A stretch of 64,000 bases of DNA from Bacillota bacterium. Lineage in GTDB: Bacteria > Bacillota > Clostridia > Acetivibrionales > DTU013. Positions 36,082-45,200 of the stretch are shown piece after piece (within the stretch, counting starts at the first letter, position 1; every line of letters begins with the position of its first letter). The notes beneath the pieces are model-generated. The model made no database searches. It was not told the DNA's origin and was given only the letters and a program-made list of their open reading frames with translations. The stretch covers positions 1 to 64,000 of the forward strand of contig JAEZRE010000020.1 of NCBI GenBank assembly GCA_023412915.1, given 5' to 3'. Position numbers and translations under genes: made by a program.

Positions 36082-37025
36082 TGCTGCGCAAATTTCCCTT
36101 CGACCAGGTCTTCGTATTTTACATCCAGCTTTATTCCAAGTGTTTTTGCATTCCAGTCGAGTATGCCCTGCAGATACTCCCGGCTGGGAATCGTTGCCCT
36201 GTTATACGAGGGCATTATTATCATATCCCTTGTTCCGGACTTTAGCTTCAGCGATTCTATCAGGATATCCCGTGCTTCACCATCGTCCTTGTTTATTTCG
36301 TCGACGGCCAGATTATAGGCCTGATGGAATAGCTTGAGCGCTTTTTCCTTGTTTTTTATAACTTTTCCCGTGAAAACCATGACGTCCGGCGAAAACTTAT
36401 CGGTATTTCCAATGAGTTTTTTCGTCAGTCCGTTAAGCTCGCCACTTGAAGCCATGGGTTCCGGCACCACCGCCATATCCAGCGTACCCTTGGCTACCAT
36501 CTCGAGTCTTGCGGGGATTTCATCTATGTAAACCTTGTCGACCTTGTACTTTTCCGAAAGGAAGCGGTCGGTAAGATAGTTTGTCACGCTCACTTCCGTC
36601 ATTCCGGCTTTTATATCCTTCTTCTCCACGGAATCCTTTTTGATCAGGAATGGGAATACCCCGTCCGTACAGGTTGTGACCCTGATATCGAACCCGTTTC
36701 CGACATTGTTGACCAATGCTATGACGTCTGTCATGGCACCGTCGAGCTCTCCGCTCTGCAGAGCGCTTTGACGGTTCATTGCGTTTGTATACAACTGTAT
36801 ATCCATATTGAGTCCGAGTTTTTCAAACAAACCTTTTTTGTCGGCAAGGAGGATCGGCGCCGAGTCTACGGCAGGCATTATGCCGATTTTGAGGCTCGGC
36901 GTAGCGTCTTCGCCACCGGCGGAGGCGGTTTCTCTGCTGCAACCTGTAAACGCAAGGATGACGTTTAAAATAGTAAGGAGCATTACAACTTTTAGTGCTA
37001 TGTTCTTTGCAGTTTTCATATTCAT
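36078..37025 (-). CDS. SsuA/TauA/NMT1-like substrate-binding lipoprotein
   Basis: The 315-residue protein has a lipoprotein signal with lipobox FTGC (Cys about residue 29). The mature fold is periplasmic-binding type II: LKIGIMPAVDSAPILLADKK, then GELDGAMTDVIALV and LDMAVVPEPMAS. This is the NMT1/THI5-like group used for sulfonates, nitrate, pyrimidines or thiamine precursors. It is first in the operon, with GGGGG 6 bases before the ATG. No riboswitch was recognised in the 140-base upstream gap, so thiamine or cobalamin control is not supported. Confidence 0.87.
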   Translation of the reverse strand: MNMKTAKNIALKVVMLLTILNVILAFTGCSRETASAGGEDATPSLKIGIMPAVDSAPILLADKKGLFEKLGLNMDIQLYTNAMNRQSALQSGELDGAMTDVIALVNNVGNGFDIRVTTCTDGVFPFLIKKDSVEKKDIKAGMTEVSVTNYLTDRFLSEKYKVDKVYIDEIPARLEMVAKGTLDMAVVPEPMASSGELNGLTKKLIGNTDKFSPDVMVFTGKVIKNKEKALKLFHQAYNLAVDEINKDDGEARDILIESLKLKSGTRDMIIMPSYNRATIPSREYLQGILDWNAKTLGIKLDVKYEDLVEGKFAQQ

Positions 37026-37165
37026 TTCATACCCCCGGGAAATAGGTCTATATTTACATTGTATGTCTCGGCGGCGGATTTATCAATATTTATGGCAAGC
37101 CAGACCGCCACTGCGGCTTAGGCAGGTACCTTACAATTTACATAATCATACGCGGGTTTTCCGGT

Positions 37166-38053
37166 TCAGGGCCAGATGTTCGCGGGATCGACTCCATAGA
37201 CCTGGACTATCTCGAGCCTGGTGCTTTTTGCTATATCCCTGGGCGTGACCAGTATGCCTCCGTTTGTGTCGATATCCACTCCATAGTTTTTGAAGGCCTG
37301 CCACACCAGGTGTGAGCAATGTGTCCCAGCTATTTTCTCCAGCGTGTTTGCAGCGGGTTCATTTGCATCCTTTGAGCTGAATATGCCTACAGTAAGATCG
37401 TACGGGATATCATTCAGCCTTTCTGCGGCGGAGCGTGCAATTAATTCCGGACTGTATGCGGTTGACTCTTTTAGGCGAAGCAGCATGAAATTCGGATAAT
37501 TGATCCATTTCCTTATATCCTGCACTGTGGAATTCGTACCCAGCACAACGGATTCCAGTGTCAAACCGCGGACCGGATCTATGACGAGAGCCGAGTGACC
37601 GTTCCTCCAGCCAAGGGTGTGGGAGGACTTGGTTACAAGTATGTCGCCGCTGTGAAGCGATGCGAACTCCGTACCGCTTATAAGATTCCCATGCTCGTCT
37701 ACCAGGGATTCCTCCTTCGATACCGGGCTGTTGTTTTCACAAATGAACTTGACATCTTTAAAAAAGTAATCCTGAAGGCGTTGAATAAACTGTGCCGAAT
37801 CGGGGTTTTGGACGCGCAATTCGTCTATTGCAGGCCTGCCGAGTCCGGTCTGGAAAAGCAGCGTCCTGTAGTCTGCATCCGATAGCCTGCTTTTTGCCAG
37901 GATGGGCAGGATATCAGTCTTCGGATATTGCGGGGATATGTGCGCCTGCGGTTCTATTACCGCGTTTGCGATCGTCAGGTATAATGCGGGTATCATGCAT
38001 ATCACAAAAAGTATTGTTATTTTCCTGATTGCTGTTACGGATATCCGTTTCAA
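37166..38053 (-). CDS. Membrane-anchored YiiX/YycO-like NlpC/P60 (permuted) hydrolase
   Basis: The 295-residue protein has an N-terminal membrane anchor (about 10-30) and an extracytoplasmic papain-like domain of permuted NlpC/P60 order. GDILVTKSSH is followed by the likely catalytic His153 (NGHSALVID). Cys246 sits in THCSHLVWQAF. Related proteins are predicted amidases, peptidases or lipid-acting hydrolases. It lies 140 bases upstream of the importer operon on the same strand, probably as a separate unit. Function is inferred from the fold only. Confidence 0.75.
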   Translation of the reverse strand: MKRISVTAIRKITILFVICMIPALYLTIANAVIEPQAHISPQYPKTDILPILAKSRLSDADYRTLLFQTGLGRPAIDELRVQNPDSAQFIQRLQDYFFKDVKFICENNSPVSKEESLVDEHGNLISGTEFASLHSGDILVTKSSHTLGWRNGHSALVIDPVRGLTLESVVLGTNSTVQDIRKWINYPNFMLLRLKESTAYSPELIARSAAERLNDIPYDLTVGIFSSKDANEPAANTLEKIAGTHCSHLVWQAFKNYGVDIDTNGGILVTPRDIAKSTRLEIVQVYGVDPANIWP

Positions 38054-38227
38054 CCTGCGAAGCCTCCGATCATCTATTATTGTGAGTATTATTGCCGATA
38101 TTTGATGCCGCGAATCCGAAGCATATCCTCAATCCCAGCTATAATCATTCCCTCCCTTGTAACCGGAACAGGTAAATGCTATAATGACCGAAGCTTCGGG
38201 AATTAAAACGGGAGAGATAATGGGTTT

Positions 38228-39448
38228 ATGAATTGGAAAAAGAATACCGTGCTTTTTTTGGCAAGCCAGACAATATCATTATTCGGGTCTTCGCTGGTAC
38301 AGTATGCGATTACTTGGTACATAACGCTTGAAACCAAATCGGGGATAATGATGACAATATCCATAATATGCGGGTTCCTGCCCATGTTTTTTCTTTCGCC
38401 CTTTGCCGGAGTCTGGGCAGACAGGTATAACCGCAAATTGCTGATAATGTTGTCCGATTCCTTCATTGCGTTATCTACTTTGCTGTTGGCAGTGCTTTTT
38501 TTGATGGGATACGACGCAATTTGGCTGCTTTTCGTCATATCAGCCTTCCGGTCGCTGGGATCCGGGATTCAGTCGCCTGCAATAAGCGCTATTCTTCCTC
38601 AGATCGTCCCCGAGAAAAAGCTTACACGGGTAAATGCTACAAACGGCAGCATCCAGTCGCTGGTATTGCTTGTATCACCAATGTTGAGCGGTGCGTTGCT
38701 TACGGTTGCAAGTATTGAAGCTATATTCTTCATCGACGTCGCGACAGCGGCATTAGCGGTCTCGATACTGTTGTTTTTCCTTCATGTGCCTCTCCACCAA
38801 AAGGCGCAGGAAGGTGGAAAGACCGGTTATCTCAACGATATGAAGGAAGGCGTGAAGTATATTGTCAGCCACAAATACCTTAAAGCATTCTTTTTATTCA
38901 GCACGGTTTACTTTTTTATGATAGCGCCTGCCGCATTCCTGACGCCGCTTCAGGTGACCCGCAGCTTCGGGAGCGAAGTCTGGAGACTTACGGCGGTAGA
39001 AGTGGCGTTTTCGGCCGGTATGACTGCCGGTGGTTTGATCATGGCCTCATGGGGCGGTTTTAAAAACAGGATACACACCATGATGTTTTCCACTTTTATG
39101 ATCGGAGCAGGTACCCTCGCATTGGGATTCGTGCCGGCTTTTACGGCATATCTGGCCGTAATGGCTCTGGTAGGCATTGCCGTACCGATTTTCAACACGC
39201 CGGCAACGGTCATGCTTCAGCAGAAGGTGGAACAGGATTTCATGGGACGGGTATTCGGGGTCATGTCAATGATAACAGGTTCGATGATGCCGCTCGGGAT
39301 GCTGGTTTTCGGTCCTGTAGCCGATATTGTCAGGATCGAATGGCTGCTTGCCGGCACAGGTACCATATTGTTTTTAGAGGGCTTTTTACTGATCGGGAGC
39401 AAATCCCTTGCAGAGGCGGGCAAGCCAGATCCGGCTTTAAATAAATGA
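38228..39448 (+). CDS. MFS transporter (MefA-like efflux group)
   Basis: The 406-residue protein has about twelve helices. SQTISLFGSSLVQYAITWYI and FAGVWADRYNRKLLIMLSD (motif A) resemble macrolide/enterobactin-type exporters. ISAFRSLGSGIQSPAISAILPQIV is another family landmark. A role in drug or metabolite efflux is likely, but the substrate is unknown. GGGAGAG lies about 11 bases upstream of the ATG. It is divergent from the YiiX-like gene. Confidence 0.85.
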   Translation: MNWKKNTVLFLASQTISLFGSSLVQYAITWYITLETKSGIMMTISIICGFLPMFFLSPFAGVWADRYNRKLLIMLSDSFIALSTLLLAVLFLMGYDAIWLLFVISAFRSLGSGIQSPAISAILPQIVPEKKLTRVNATNGSIQSLVLLVSPMLSGALLTVASIEAIFFIDVATAALAVSILLFFLHVPLHQKAQEGGKTGYLNDMKEGVKYIVSHKYLKAFFLFSTVYFFMIAPAAFLTPLQVTRSFGSEVWRLTAVEVAFSAGMTAGGLIMASWGGFKNRIHTMMFSTFMIGAGTLALGFVPAFTAYLAVMALVGIAVPIFNTPATVMLQQKVEQDFMGRVFGVMSMITGSMMPLGMLVFGPVADIVRIEWLLAGTGTILFLEGFLLIGSKSLAEAGKPDPALNK

Positions 39449-39573
39449 AAGTTGTACAATTCATTGATATTTTTCTATAAATACCATATACTTATTATGA
39501 GTAAAGTTCCCGCCAAAAAATGCTAATGTTCAAATTCTAATTTAATATACCAGAGAGAAAATATGAGGTACGA

Positions 39574-41322
39574 ATGTTAAGGTTTAACAACATCAGGCTT
39601 AGTGTAAAGCTGTTTTTTCCTTTGTTGATATCCACTCTGGCCATTATCTTTGTAGCTGCTTTTTCAGTGGAGTACGCCATAGCGGACAGGGAATCCCTTA
39701 TTGAAGATCTGAACGACGAACTTTTCCAGATATCTTCGCAGCTGCTCAATGCAGACAGGGATTTTTACCAGGCGCTGGAAGCCCGGGAGAATATGGAGGA
39801 TTCCGCAACCGATCAGGAGCTTGAGGCGGCGAGGGCAAGCTATGAGGAAAATGTGGGGCAGGTATCCGACAGGATAAGCAAAGGCAGACAGATATTCCTC
39901 GATAACAAGGATGAAGATGGATACGGGGAATACAGGCATGAAAAATCGGGCTTGTCATTGGAACAGCTGTTTCAGGAATTTGACCTGCACTTTAAAGAAT
40001 GGCAGGAATATTCCGATATAAGCTCAAAAAATGTGAAGGACGAGGCAAAGTTCATTGCCGCATTTGATTCCGCGAGGGAAGACATCAATCAAATGGAAGA
40101 AATATTTGATCTGTGCAGCAAGGATGTAATTGCGAGAAGCCGCGCTGCGACCGCCAGGATAAGAACATCTACCGTAATGGCGGCAACCGCGTCCAGTCTG
40201 GTAGCAATTGTATTAGGGATTATTATCATTGTCTCGATAGGCAGAAGGACGAAAGCGGCAGTGGGTTACATAAAGAAGACAGCTGATCTTGACCTGATAC
40301 ATGATCCGAAATATGACAGATATAAAGGTGAAAAGGACGAGTTCGGCATAATCATAGGCGCTGTGGCGCAACTTCGGAAGGAATTCAGGGAACTGATAGG
40401 AAAGGTTTCGGCTGAAATAGTTGCACTCGGGACTTCCGCGCAGATTGCCAATAAAAACATGTCGGAACTCGGGAGCGACATAGGCGAGATTTCAGCCACG
40501 ACAGAGCAGCTTTCCGCCGGAATGGAAGAGACGGCGGCATCGACACAGGAGATAAACGCAACTTCTTCAGAGCTCGAAAATACGGCGGCAATAATTACGG
40601 GTAAATCCGAAGTCGGCTCCAGGAAAGTGGATGAGATCAGGAAAAAGGCGAACGTGCTGTCATCGGAATTTAAAAAGTCCTATGACAACGGTGAAAAAAT
40701 GTTCAATAACGTAGGAGCCAGATTGGAAACGGCGCTGGAGAATTCCAAGTCCGTGACTCAGATCAATGTGCTTGCGGACGCCATTTTACAGATCACAACA
40801 AAAACGAACCTGCTGTCTTTGAATGCATCCATTGAAGCGGCAAGAGCGGGGGAAGCAGGCAAGGGCTTTGCAGTCGTAGCGGATGAGATCAGAAAACTTG
40901 CGGAGGATTCCAAAAACGCGATCGCACAGATACAGGAAGTAACTGTAAGAGTAATAGATTCTGTAGACAATCTATCCGCGAGCGCTAACGATCTGTTGGA
41001 GTATGTGGATACGGACGTCCGCAGGGATTATGGAATCATGCTCACCGCTGCGGAGCGTTACAGCACAGACGCGGGAGATATCAGCAGCCTGACGGAGGAA
41101 CTGAGTACGGCCTCGCAGCAGGTGCTTGAAGGCGTACACAATGTCGCAAATGCGATCGCCGATGTTTCGAGAGCTGCGAACGAAGGCGCTGCAGGCACCG
41201 AAAACATTGCACAGAAATCGTCGTCGATAGTGGCAAAATCCGAAGAGGTATTAAAAAGTATAAATTCGACGAAATCGGAGGCTGAGGAGCTTGCTGCTGT
41301 TATTGCGAGGTTCCGTTTATGA
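39574..41322 (+). CDS. Methyl-accepting chemotaxis protein (4HB-type sensor)
   Basis: The 582-residue protein has two membrane helices (about 12-33 and 190-212). They flank an extracytoplasmic all-helical sensor of about 155 residues that resembles a four-helix-bundle ligand domain. A short HAMP-like link follows, then the signalling domain centred on TKTNLLSLNASIEAARAGEA, with VVADEIRKLAEDS after it. It feeds the chemotaxis kinase CheA. Unlike the receptor at 6206-7747 it has the standard topology. It is a single gene. Confidence 0.9.
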   Translation: MLRFNNIRLSVKLFFPLLISTLAIIFVAAFSVEYAIADRESLIEDLNDELFQISSQLLNADRDFYQALEARENMEDSATDQELEAARASYEENVGQVSDRISKGRQIFLDNKDEDGYGEYRHEKSGLSLEQLFQEFDLHFKEWQEYSDISSKNVKDEAKFIAAFDSAREDINQMEEIFDLCSKDVIARSRAATARIRTSTVMAATASSLVAIVLGIIIIVSIGRRTKAAVGYIKKTADLDLIHDPKYDRYKGEKDEFGIIIGAVAQLRKEFRELIGKVSAEIVALGTSAQIANKNMSELGSDIGEISATTEQLSAGMEETAASTQEINATSSELENTAAIITGKSEVGSRKVDEIRKKANVLSSEFKKSYDNGEKMFNNVGARLETALENSKSVTQINVLADAILQITTKTNLLSLNASIEAARAGEAGKGFAVVADEIRKLAEDSKNAIAQIQEVTVRVIDSVDNLSASANDLLEYVDTDVRRDYGIMLTAAERYSTDAGDISSLTEELSTASQQVLEGVHNVANAIADVSRAANEGAAGTENIAQKSSSIVAKSEEVLKSINSTKSEAEELAAVIARFRL

Positions 41323-41366
41323 GAATCGCAATTCATGTAAGTATTGCATATTTATAAATAACCTTA

Positions 41367-41395
41367 TTGACAAAGACGACCGAATCTGGTACTCT
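41367..41395 (+). promoter_or_regulatory. Promoter of the Leu T-box leader
   Basis: TTGACA (41367-41372), 17-base spacer, TACTCT (41390-41395). The predicted start is near 41402, at the 5' end of the T-box RNA. Confidence 0.75.
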
Positions 41396-41401
41396 ACTAA
41401 A

Positions 41402-41707
41402 AAAAGATAAATGCGTTGATGGGGACAACACACCGGAGATTGCGCTACAGAGAGCTGTTGGATGCTGCGAAACAGCGCGCGGAACGGAGAAGTGGCTCAC
41501 CCTTGAGCAGTCGACTGAAAGCCTCATATTTACTACATAAAGGCGAGTAGGTGTGAACGGGTCTCCCGCCGTTACAACGGGAAGGCATTCATCAGGTAAA
41601 ACTGACCGATGCCGTAAAGAGGGTATATTTATACCAAGTGGAGTGGTACCGCGGAATTCAAGCTTTCGTCTCTGACAGGAATGTCAGTTGACGAGAGCTT
41701 TTTTATT
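41402..41707 (+). promoter_or_regulatory. T-box leader, leucine specifier (CTC)
   Basis: Stem I base GTTGAT/GTCGAC is at 41415-41420 and 41510-41515, with the AGAGAG box at 41449-41454. The specifier side reads GTGG-CTC-A-CCC-TTGAGC. By analogy with the glyQS leader (GGC-A-TTC-TTGAGC), the specifier is CTC at 41496-41498, a Leu codon. The T-box core GAGTGGTACCGCGG is at 41641-41654. The terminator AAGCTTTCGTC/GACGAGAGCTT with inner CTGACA/TGTCAG ends at 41700, followed by T's. Leucine starvation should turn on the gene downstream. Confidence 0.88.
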
Positions 41708-41784
41708 TACCCTACTAAAGCGCAACCAAAATACGCAGGCAGTGATTGTTGAAAACTAAACCTTAGTTTCGGGAGGGGTTCATT

Positions 41785-44316
41785 ATGAAAATCGCATTTT
41801 CCACACTGGGATGCCCGGACTTTGACTGGCCGGACATTTACTCCATGGCGAAGGATCTCGGCTTTGACGGCATCGAGATACGCGGACTCGGAAAAGACAT
41901 ATTTGCAGTGCAGGCGCAGCCTTTTACGGAGCATCAACTGCCAAACACCGTCAAAAAACTAACGGAATTGAGACTGGAGATACCATGCCTGTCTTCCGGC
42001 TGCTGCCTGAAATTCAGGGATAACGATGAGAAAAACTGCGATGAGATCATACAATATATTGACCTTGCCGCCAAATTGAAAACACCGTATATAAGGGTGC
42101 TCGGAGATCTGGAACCCCAGGCGGACGGCGAGGTGGACGATGAAGTGGTCATTTCAGCCCTTAGACGTCTTGCGCCCATAGCCGAAGAAAAGGGCATTAC
42201 GCTTCTTGTGGAGACAAACGGCGTCTATGCGGACACCGGCCGGTTGGGCAACCTGCTGAATACCGTTGCCAGCGATTCGGTCGGCGCACTGTGGGATGTT
42301 CACCACCCTTACCGTTTCGCCAATGAAAAAGCAGGAAAAACCGTACAGAACCTTGGCGCATATATAAAATATGTCCATGTCAAGGACTCCGTCATTGAAA
42401 ACGGGAAGATATCCTACAGGCTCATGGGCGAAGGAGACCTGCCAATAGACGATTTCATGCGCGCCCTGAGGTCTATAAACTACGAAGGCTATGTTTCTCT
42501 CGAATGGGTAAAACGCTGGGCTGTCGACTTAAGCGACGCCGGCGTCGTTTTCCCGCATTTTATGAATTACATGGGAGCGTACCTCGAAAAAGGGACGCAG
42601 AGAGGCCGCCTGTTTTACAATAACGCAAAGACCGGTCAATTTGTCTGGGAGAAGGATTCATTGATCGATCTGACCTTCCCGCAGGTATTGGACCGCATCG
42701 TAGACGAATTTCCAAACCAGTATGCTTTCCGTTATACGACGCTGGACTACACCAGGACATACTCGGAATTCCGTGATGACGTCGACACCTTTGCCCGCAC
42801 TCTCATAGCCCTTGGCGTAAAACCGGGGGATCACGTATCCATCTGGGCCACGAACGTGCCGCAATGGTACATCACATTCTGGGCCGCAACCAAGATAGGC
42901 GCTGTGCTTGTCACGGTCAATACGGCATACAAGATCTACGAGGCCGAATACCTGCTGAGACAGTCCGACACGCATACTCTTGTGATGATAGACGGTTACA
43001 AGGATTCAAATTATGTTGAAATAATCAAGGAGCTGTGCCCCGAGCTTGAAACCGCCGAGGCCGGCAAACCGCTGCACATTAAGAAACTGCCGTTCCTGCG
43101 CAATATAATAACGGTGGATTCGAAGCAGAAGGGCTGCATGACGTGGAACGAGGCCGTTGCATTGGCCGAAACGACACCGATAGAGGAGGTTTACCGCCGC
43201 GCTCTGTCGCTCAACAGGCACGATGTCTGCAACATGCAGTATACCTCGGGCACCACGGGTTTCCCCAAGGGAGTAATGCTCACCCACTACAACGTGGTCA
43301 ACAACGGTAAAAACATAGGTGACTGTATGGACCTTTCCACCGCGGACCGCATGATGGTACACGTTCCCATGTTCCACTGCTTTGGCATGGTGCTTGCAAT
43401 GACGGCTTCGATGACCCACGGTGTCACGATGTCCCCGATACCCTATTTTTCTCCGAGACAGTCGCTCGACTGCATTAACAGAGAGAAGATAACCTGCTTC
43501 CACGGCGTTCCGACTATGTTCATAGCCATGCTGGAGCACGAGGATTTCCCGAAAACGGATTTCTCGTACATGAGAACAGGTATAATGGCCGGAAGCCCGT
43601 GCCCCGTCAAGTATATGCAGGAGGTCGTGGACAAAATGAACATGTCTCAGATTACTATCGTGTTCGGCCAGACCGAGTCCTCACCGGGCTGTACACAGAC
43701 CCGTGTTGAAGACTCCGTCGAATTGCGTGTAAGTACTGTAGGACGCGCGCTGCCCGGAGTCGAGTGCAGGATAGTGGATCCCGAAACGAACAGGGAGCTG
43801 CCTCCAAATGTGGACGGAGAGTTTGTCGCGAGGGGCTACAATATAATGAAGGGCTACTACAAAATGCCGGAAGCGACCGCTGCGGCCATAGATGAAAACG
43901 GCTGGCTCCACACGGGAGATCTGGCAAGAGTGGACGAGAACGGGTATTACAAGATCACGGGCCGCATCAAGGATATGATAATTCGCGGTGGAGAAAATAT
44001 ATACCCGAAGGAAATAGAAGATTTCATATACCATCACCCGAAGGTGAAGGACGTGCAGGTTATCGGCGTACCCGACAAGCAATACGGCGAAGAGATAATG
44101 GCCTGCGTCATCCCGAAGGAAGGCGTCGAGCTTACGGCGGAGGAGGTCAAGGATTATTGCCGCGCCAGCATGGCAAAGCATAAAACTCCGCGCTATGTCG
44201 AGTTCGTCTCTGAATTCCCGATGAACGCAGCAGGCAAGATAATGAAATACAAGATGCGCGAATGGGCTGTCGAAAGACTGGGCCTGCAGGCAGAAAGCCG
44301 CATAGTGACCGCATAA
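41785..44316 (+). CDS. Fusion: xylose-isomerase-like TIM barrel + acyl-CoA synthetase
   Basis: The 843-residue protein is one uninterrupted frame. Residues 1-265 form a sugar phosphate isomerase/epimerase-type barrel with plausible metal ligands Glu143 (LVETN), Asp171/His174 (WDVHH), His198 (YVHVKD) and Glu240 (SLEW). Residues 275-843 are a complete AMP-forming acyl-CoA ligase: YTSGTTGFPKGVMLT (486-500), HTGDLARVDENGYYKITGRI and the C-terminal catalytic Lys (AAGKIMKYK, about 818). The ligase part resembles FadD/YngI medium- or long-chain enzymes. It is monocistronic behind a leucine T-box, with GGGAGGGG before the ATG. I infer a branched acid such as isovalerate as a candidate substrate; the barrel's role is unknown. 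Confidence 0.85.
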   Translation: MKIAFSTLGCPDFDWPDIYSMAKDLGFDGIEIRGLGKDIFAVQAQPFTEHQLPNTVKKLTELRLEIPCLSSGCCLKFRDNDEKNCDEIIQYIDLAAKLKTPYIRVLGDLEPQADGEVDDEVVISALRRLAPIAEEKGITLLVETNGVYADTGRLGNLLNTVASDSVGALWDVHHPYRFANEKAGKTVQNLGAYIKYVHVKDSVIENGKISYRLMGEGDLPIDDFMRALRSINYEGYVSLEWVKRWAVDLSDAGVVFPHFMNYMGAYLEKGTQRGRLFYNNAKTGQFVWEKDSLIDLTFPQVLDRIVDEFPNQYAFRYTTLDYTRTYSEFRDDVDTFARTLIALGVKPGDHVSIWATNVPQWYITFWAATKIGAVLVTVNTAYKIYEAEYLLRQSDTHTLVMIDGYKDSNYVEIIKELCPELETAEAGKPLHIKKLPFLRNIITVDSKQKGCMTWNEAVALAETTPIEEVYRRALSLNRHDVCNMQYTSGTTGFPKGVMLTHYNVVNNGKNIGDCMDLSTADRMMVHVPMFHCFGMVLAMTASMTHGVTMSPIPYFSPRQSLDCINREKITCFHGVPTMFIAMLEHEDFPKTDFSYMRTGIMAGSPCPVKYMQEVVDKMNMSQITIVFGQTESSPGCTQTRVEDSVELRVSTVGRALPGVECRIVDPETNRELPPNVDGEFVARGYNIMKGYYKMPEATAAAIDENGWLHTGDLARVDENGYYKITGRIKDMIIRGGENIYPKEIEDFIYHHPKVKDVQVIGVPDKQYGEEIMACVIPKEGVELTAEEVKDYCRASMAKHKTPRYVEFVSEFPMNAAGKIMKYKMREWAVERLGLQAESRIVTA

Positions 44317-44334
44317 GAATGGTATAAGGGATTG

Positions 44335-44367
44335 ACCGGAACGACTTTAAAAGCGTTCCGGTTTTTT
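44335..44367 (+). terminator. Terminator after the fusion gene
   Basis: ACCGGAACG and CGTTCCGGT pair perfectly around ACTTTAAAAG, followed by TTTTTT. Confidence 0.9.
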
Positions 44368-44400
44368 TATGTAACAGTAGACTCCTATCCGATTTTGCGT

Positions 44401-44952
44401 TTACCTTCTTGAATACTTGTCGATAACGAATTTCAGGCAGTCGTTGGTCATAGGATGGAGAACCTTGCTGTATTCATGCGGGGACGTTTTCATGCCCTCC
44501 CTGGCCCACTGCGTCACTGTGCTTGTCACAGCATTGGTGAAGTAGCTGGCGGTCATACGCATTTCCTCTGAAGACATCAGGGCGGATCCGGGGTTTTTCC
44601 TGATGGACTGAATTATTGCGTCGTATACGATCGCGTAAAAATGGTCTCGCAGATTGTTCTGCACTTCGGAGGTAAGAGCTCCCATATAGAATTCCTTGTT
44701 TTTATAAAGATGATCGAGCAATTCGTCGATTATCGAATTATCATTGTTCAAGTCCTCTATGGACGCGTACTCTTTGTCGAAGATCCAGCATATCAGTTCC
44801 TGCTTATCCCTGAAATGATAGTAAAAGGTTTTGCGGTTCAAACCGCAGTCGGCGACTATATCCTGGACGCTTATCCTGTCCAGAGGCTTATTCCGCATAA
44901 TCGATTTGAGCGTACTAGCAAGCAGCTGTTTTGTAAGCTCCGGCTTTGACAA
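44401..44952 (-). CDS. TetR/AcrR family regulator (DhaS-like C-terminal domain)
   Basis: The 183-residue regulator has the N-terminal helix-turn-helix RISVQDIVADCGLNRKTFYY followed by HFRDKQELICWIF. Its C-terminal domain is of the type seen in DhaS-like TetR proteins. I favour the TTG start (MSKPELTKQ) about 9 bases after GGAAGGAA; a GTG 9 bases earlier is possible. The longer frame to 45054 has no ribosome binding site. It converges with the acyl-CoA ligase fusion and faces away from the Ca2+-ATPase. Its targets and ligand are unknown. Confidence 0.82.
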   Translation of the reverse strand: MSKPELTKQLLASTLKSIMRNKPLDRISVQDIVADCGLNRKTFYYHFRDKQELICWIFDKEYASIEDLNNDNSIIDELLDHLYKNKEFYMGALTSEVQNNLRDHFYAIVYDAIIQSIRKNPGSALMSSEEMRMTASYFTNAVTSTVTQWAREGMKTSPHEYSKVLHPMTNDCLKFVIDKYSRR

Positions 44953-45200
44953 GGCTCTCACTTCCTTCCGTTGGGGCAAACGTCCGTGAAAAATTACACA
45001 GAACCTCAAATGTGTGTAAAAACCGGACAATTGATTATATATATTGGTTAACAACTATATTACACCATGCTAAACTGATTGTAAATCTGACAGGACTGCA
45101 CAATTTGTATCTTTGGCAGTCTTTTTTATAGAGATTGTCTATACTATATTAAAGAAATTATGCTATTATAATTTCCAAGGATAATGAAGGGGTTTTGAAA

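Noticed and set aside
36078..37165. A thiamine (TPP) riboswitch for the NMT1/THI5-like importer
   Set aside because: The 140-base region upstream of the binding protein lacks the conserved TPP aptamer segments, so no ligand can be assigned this way.
41785..44316. The TIM-barrel/acyl-CoA ligase fusion as a sequencing artefact
   Set aside because: The frame is continuous through a plausible linker (about 265-285), with no ribosome binding site or start signal at the junction. Artefact is unlikely but not fully excluded.
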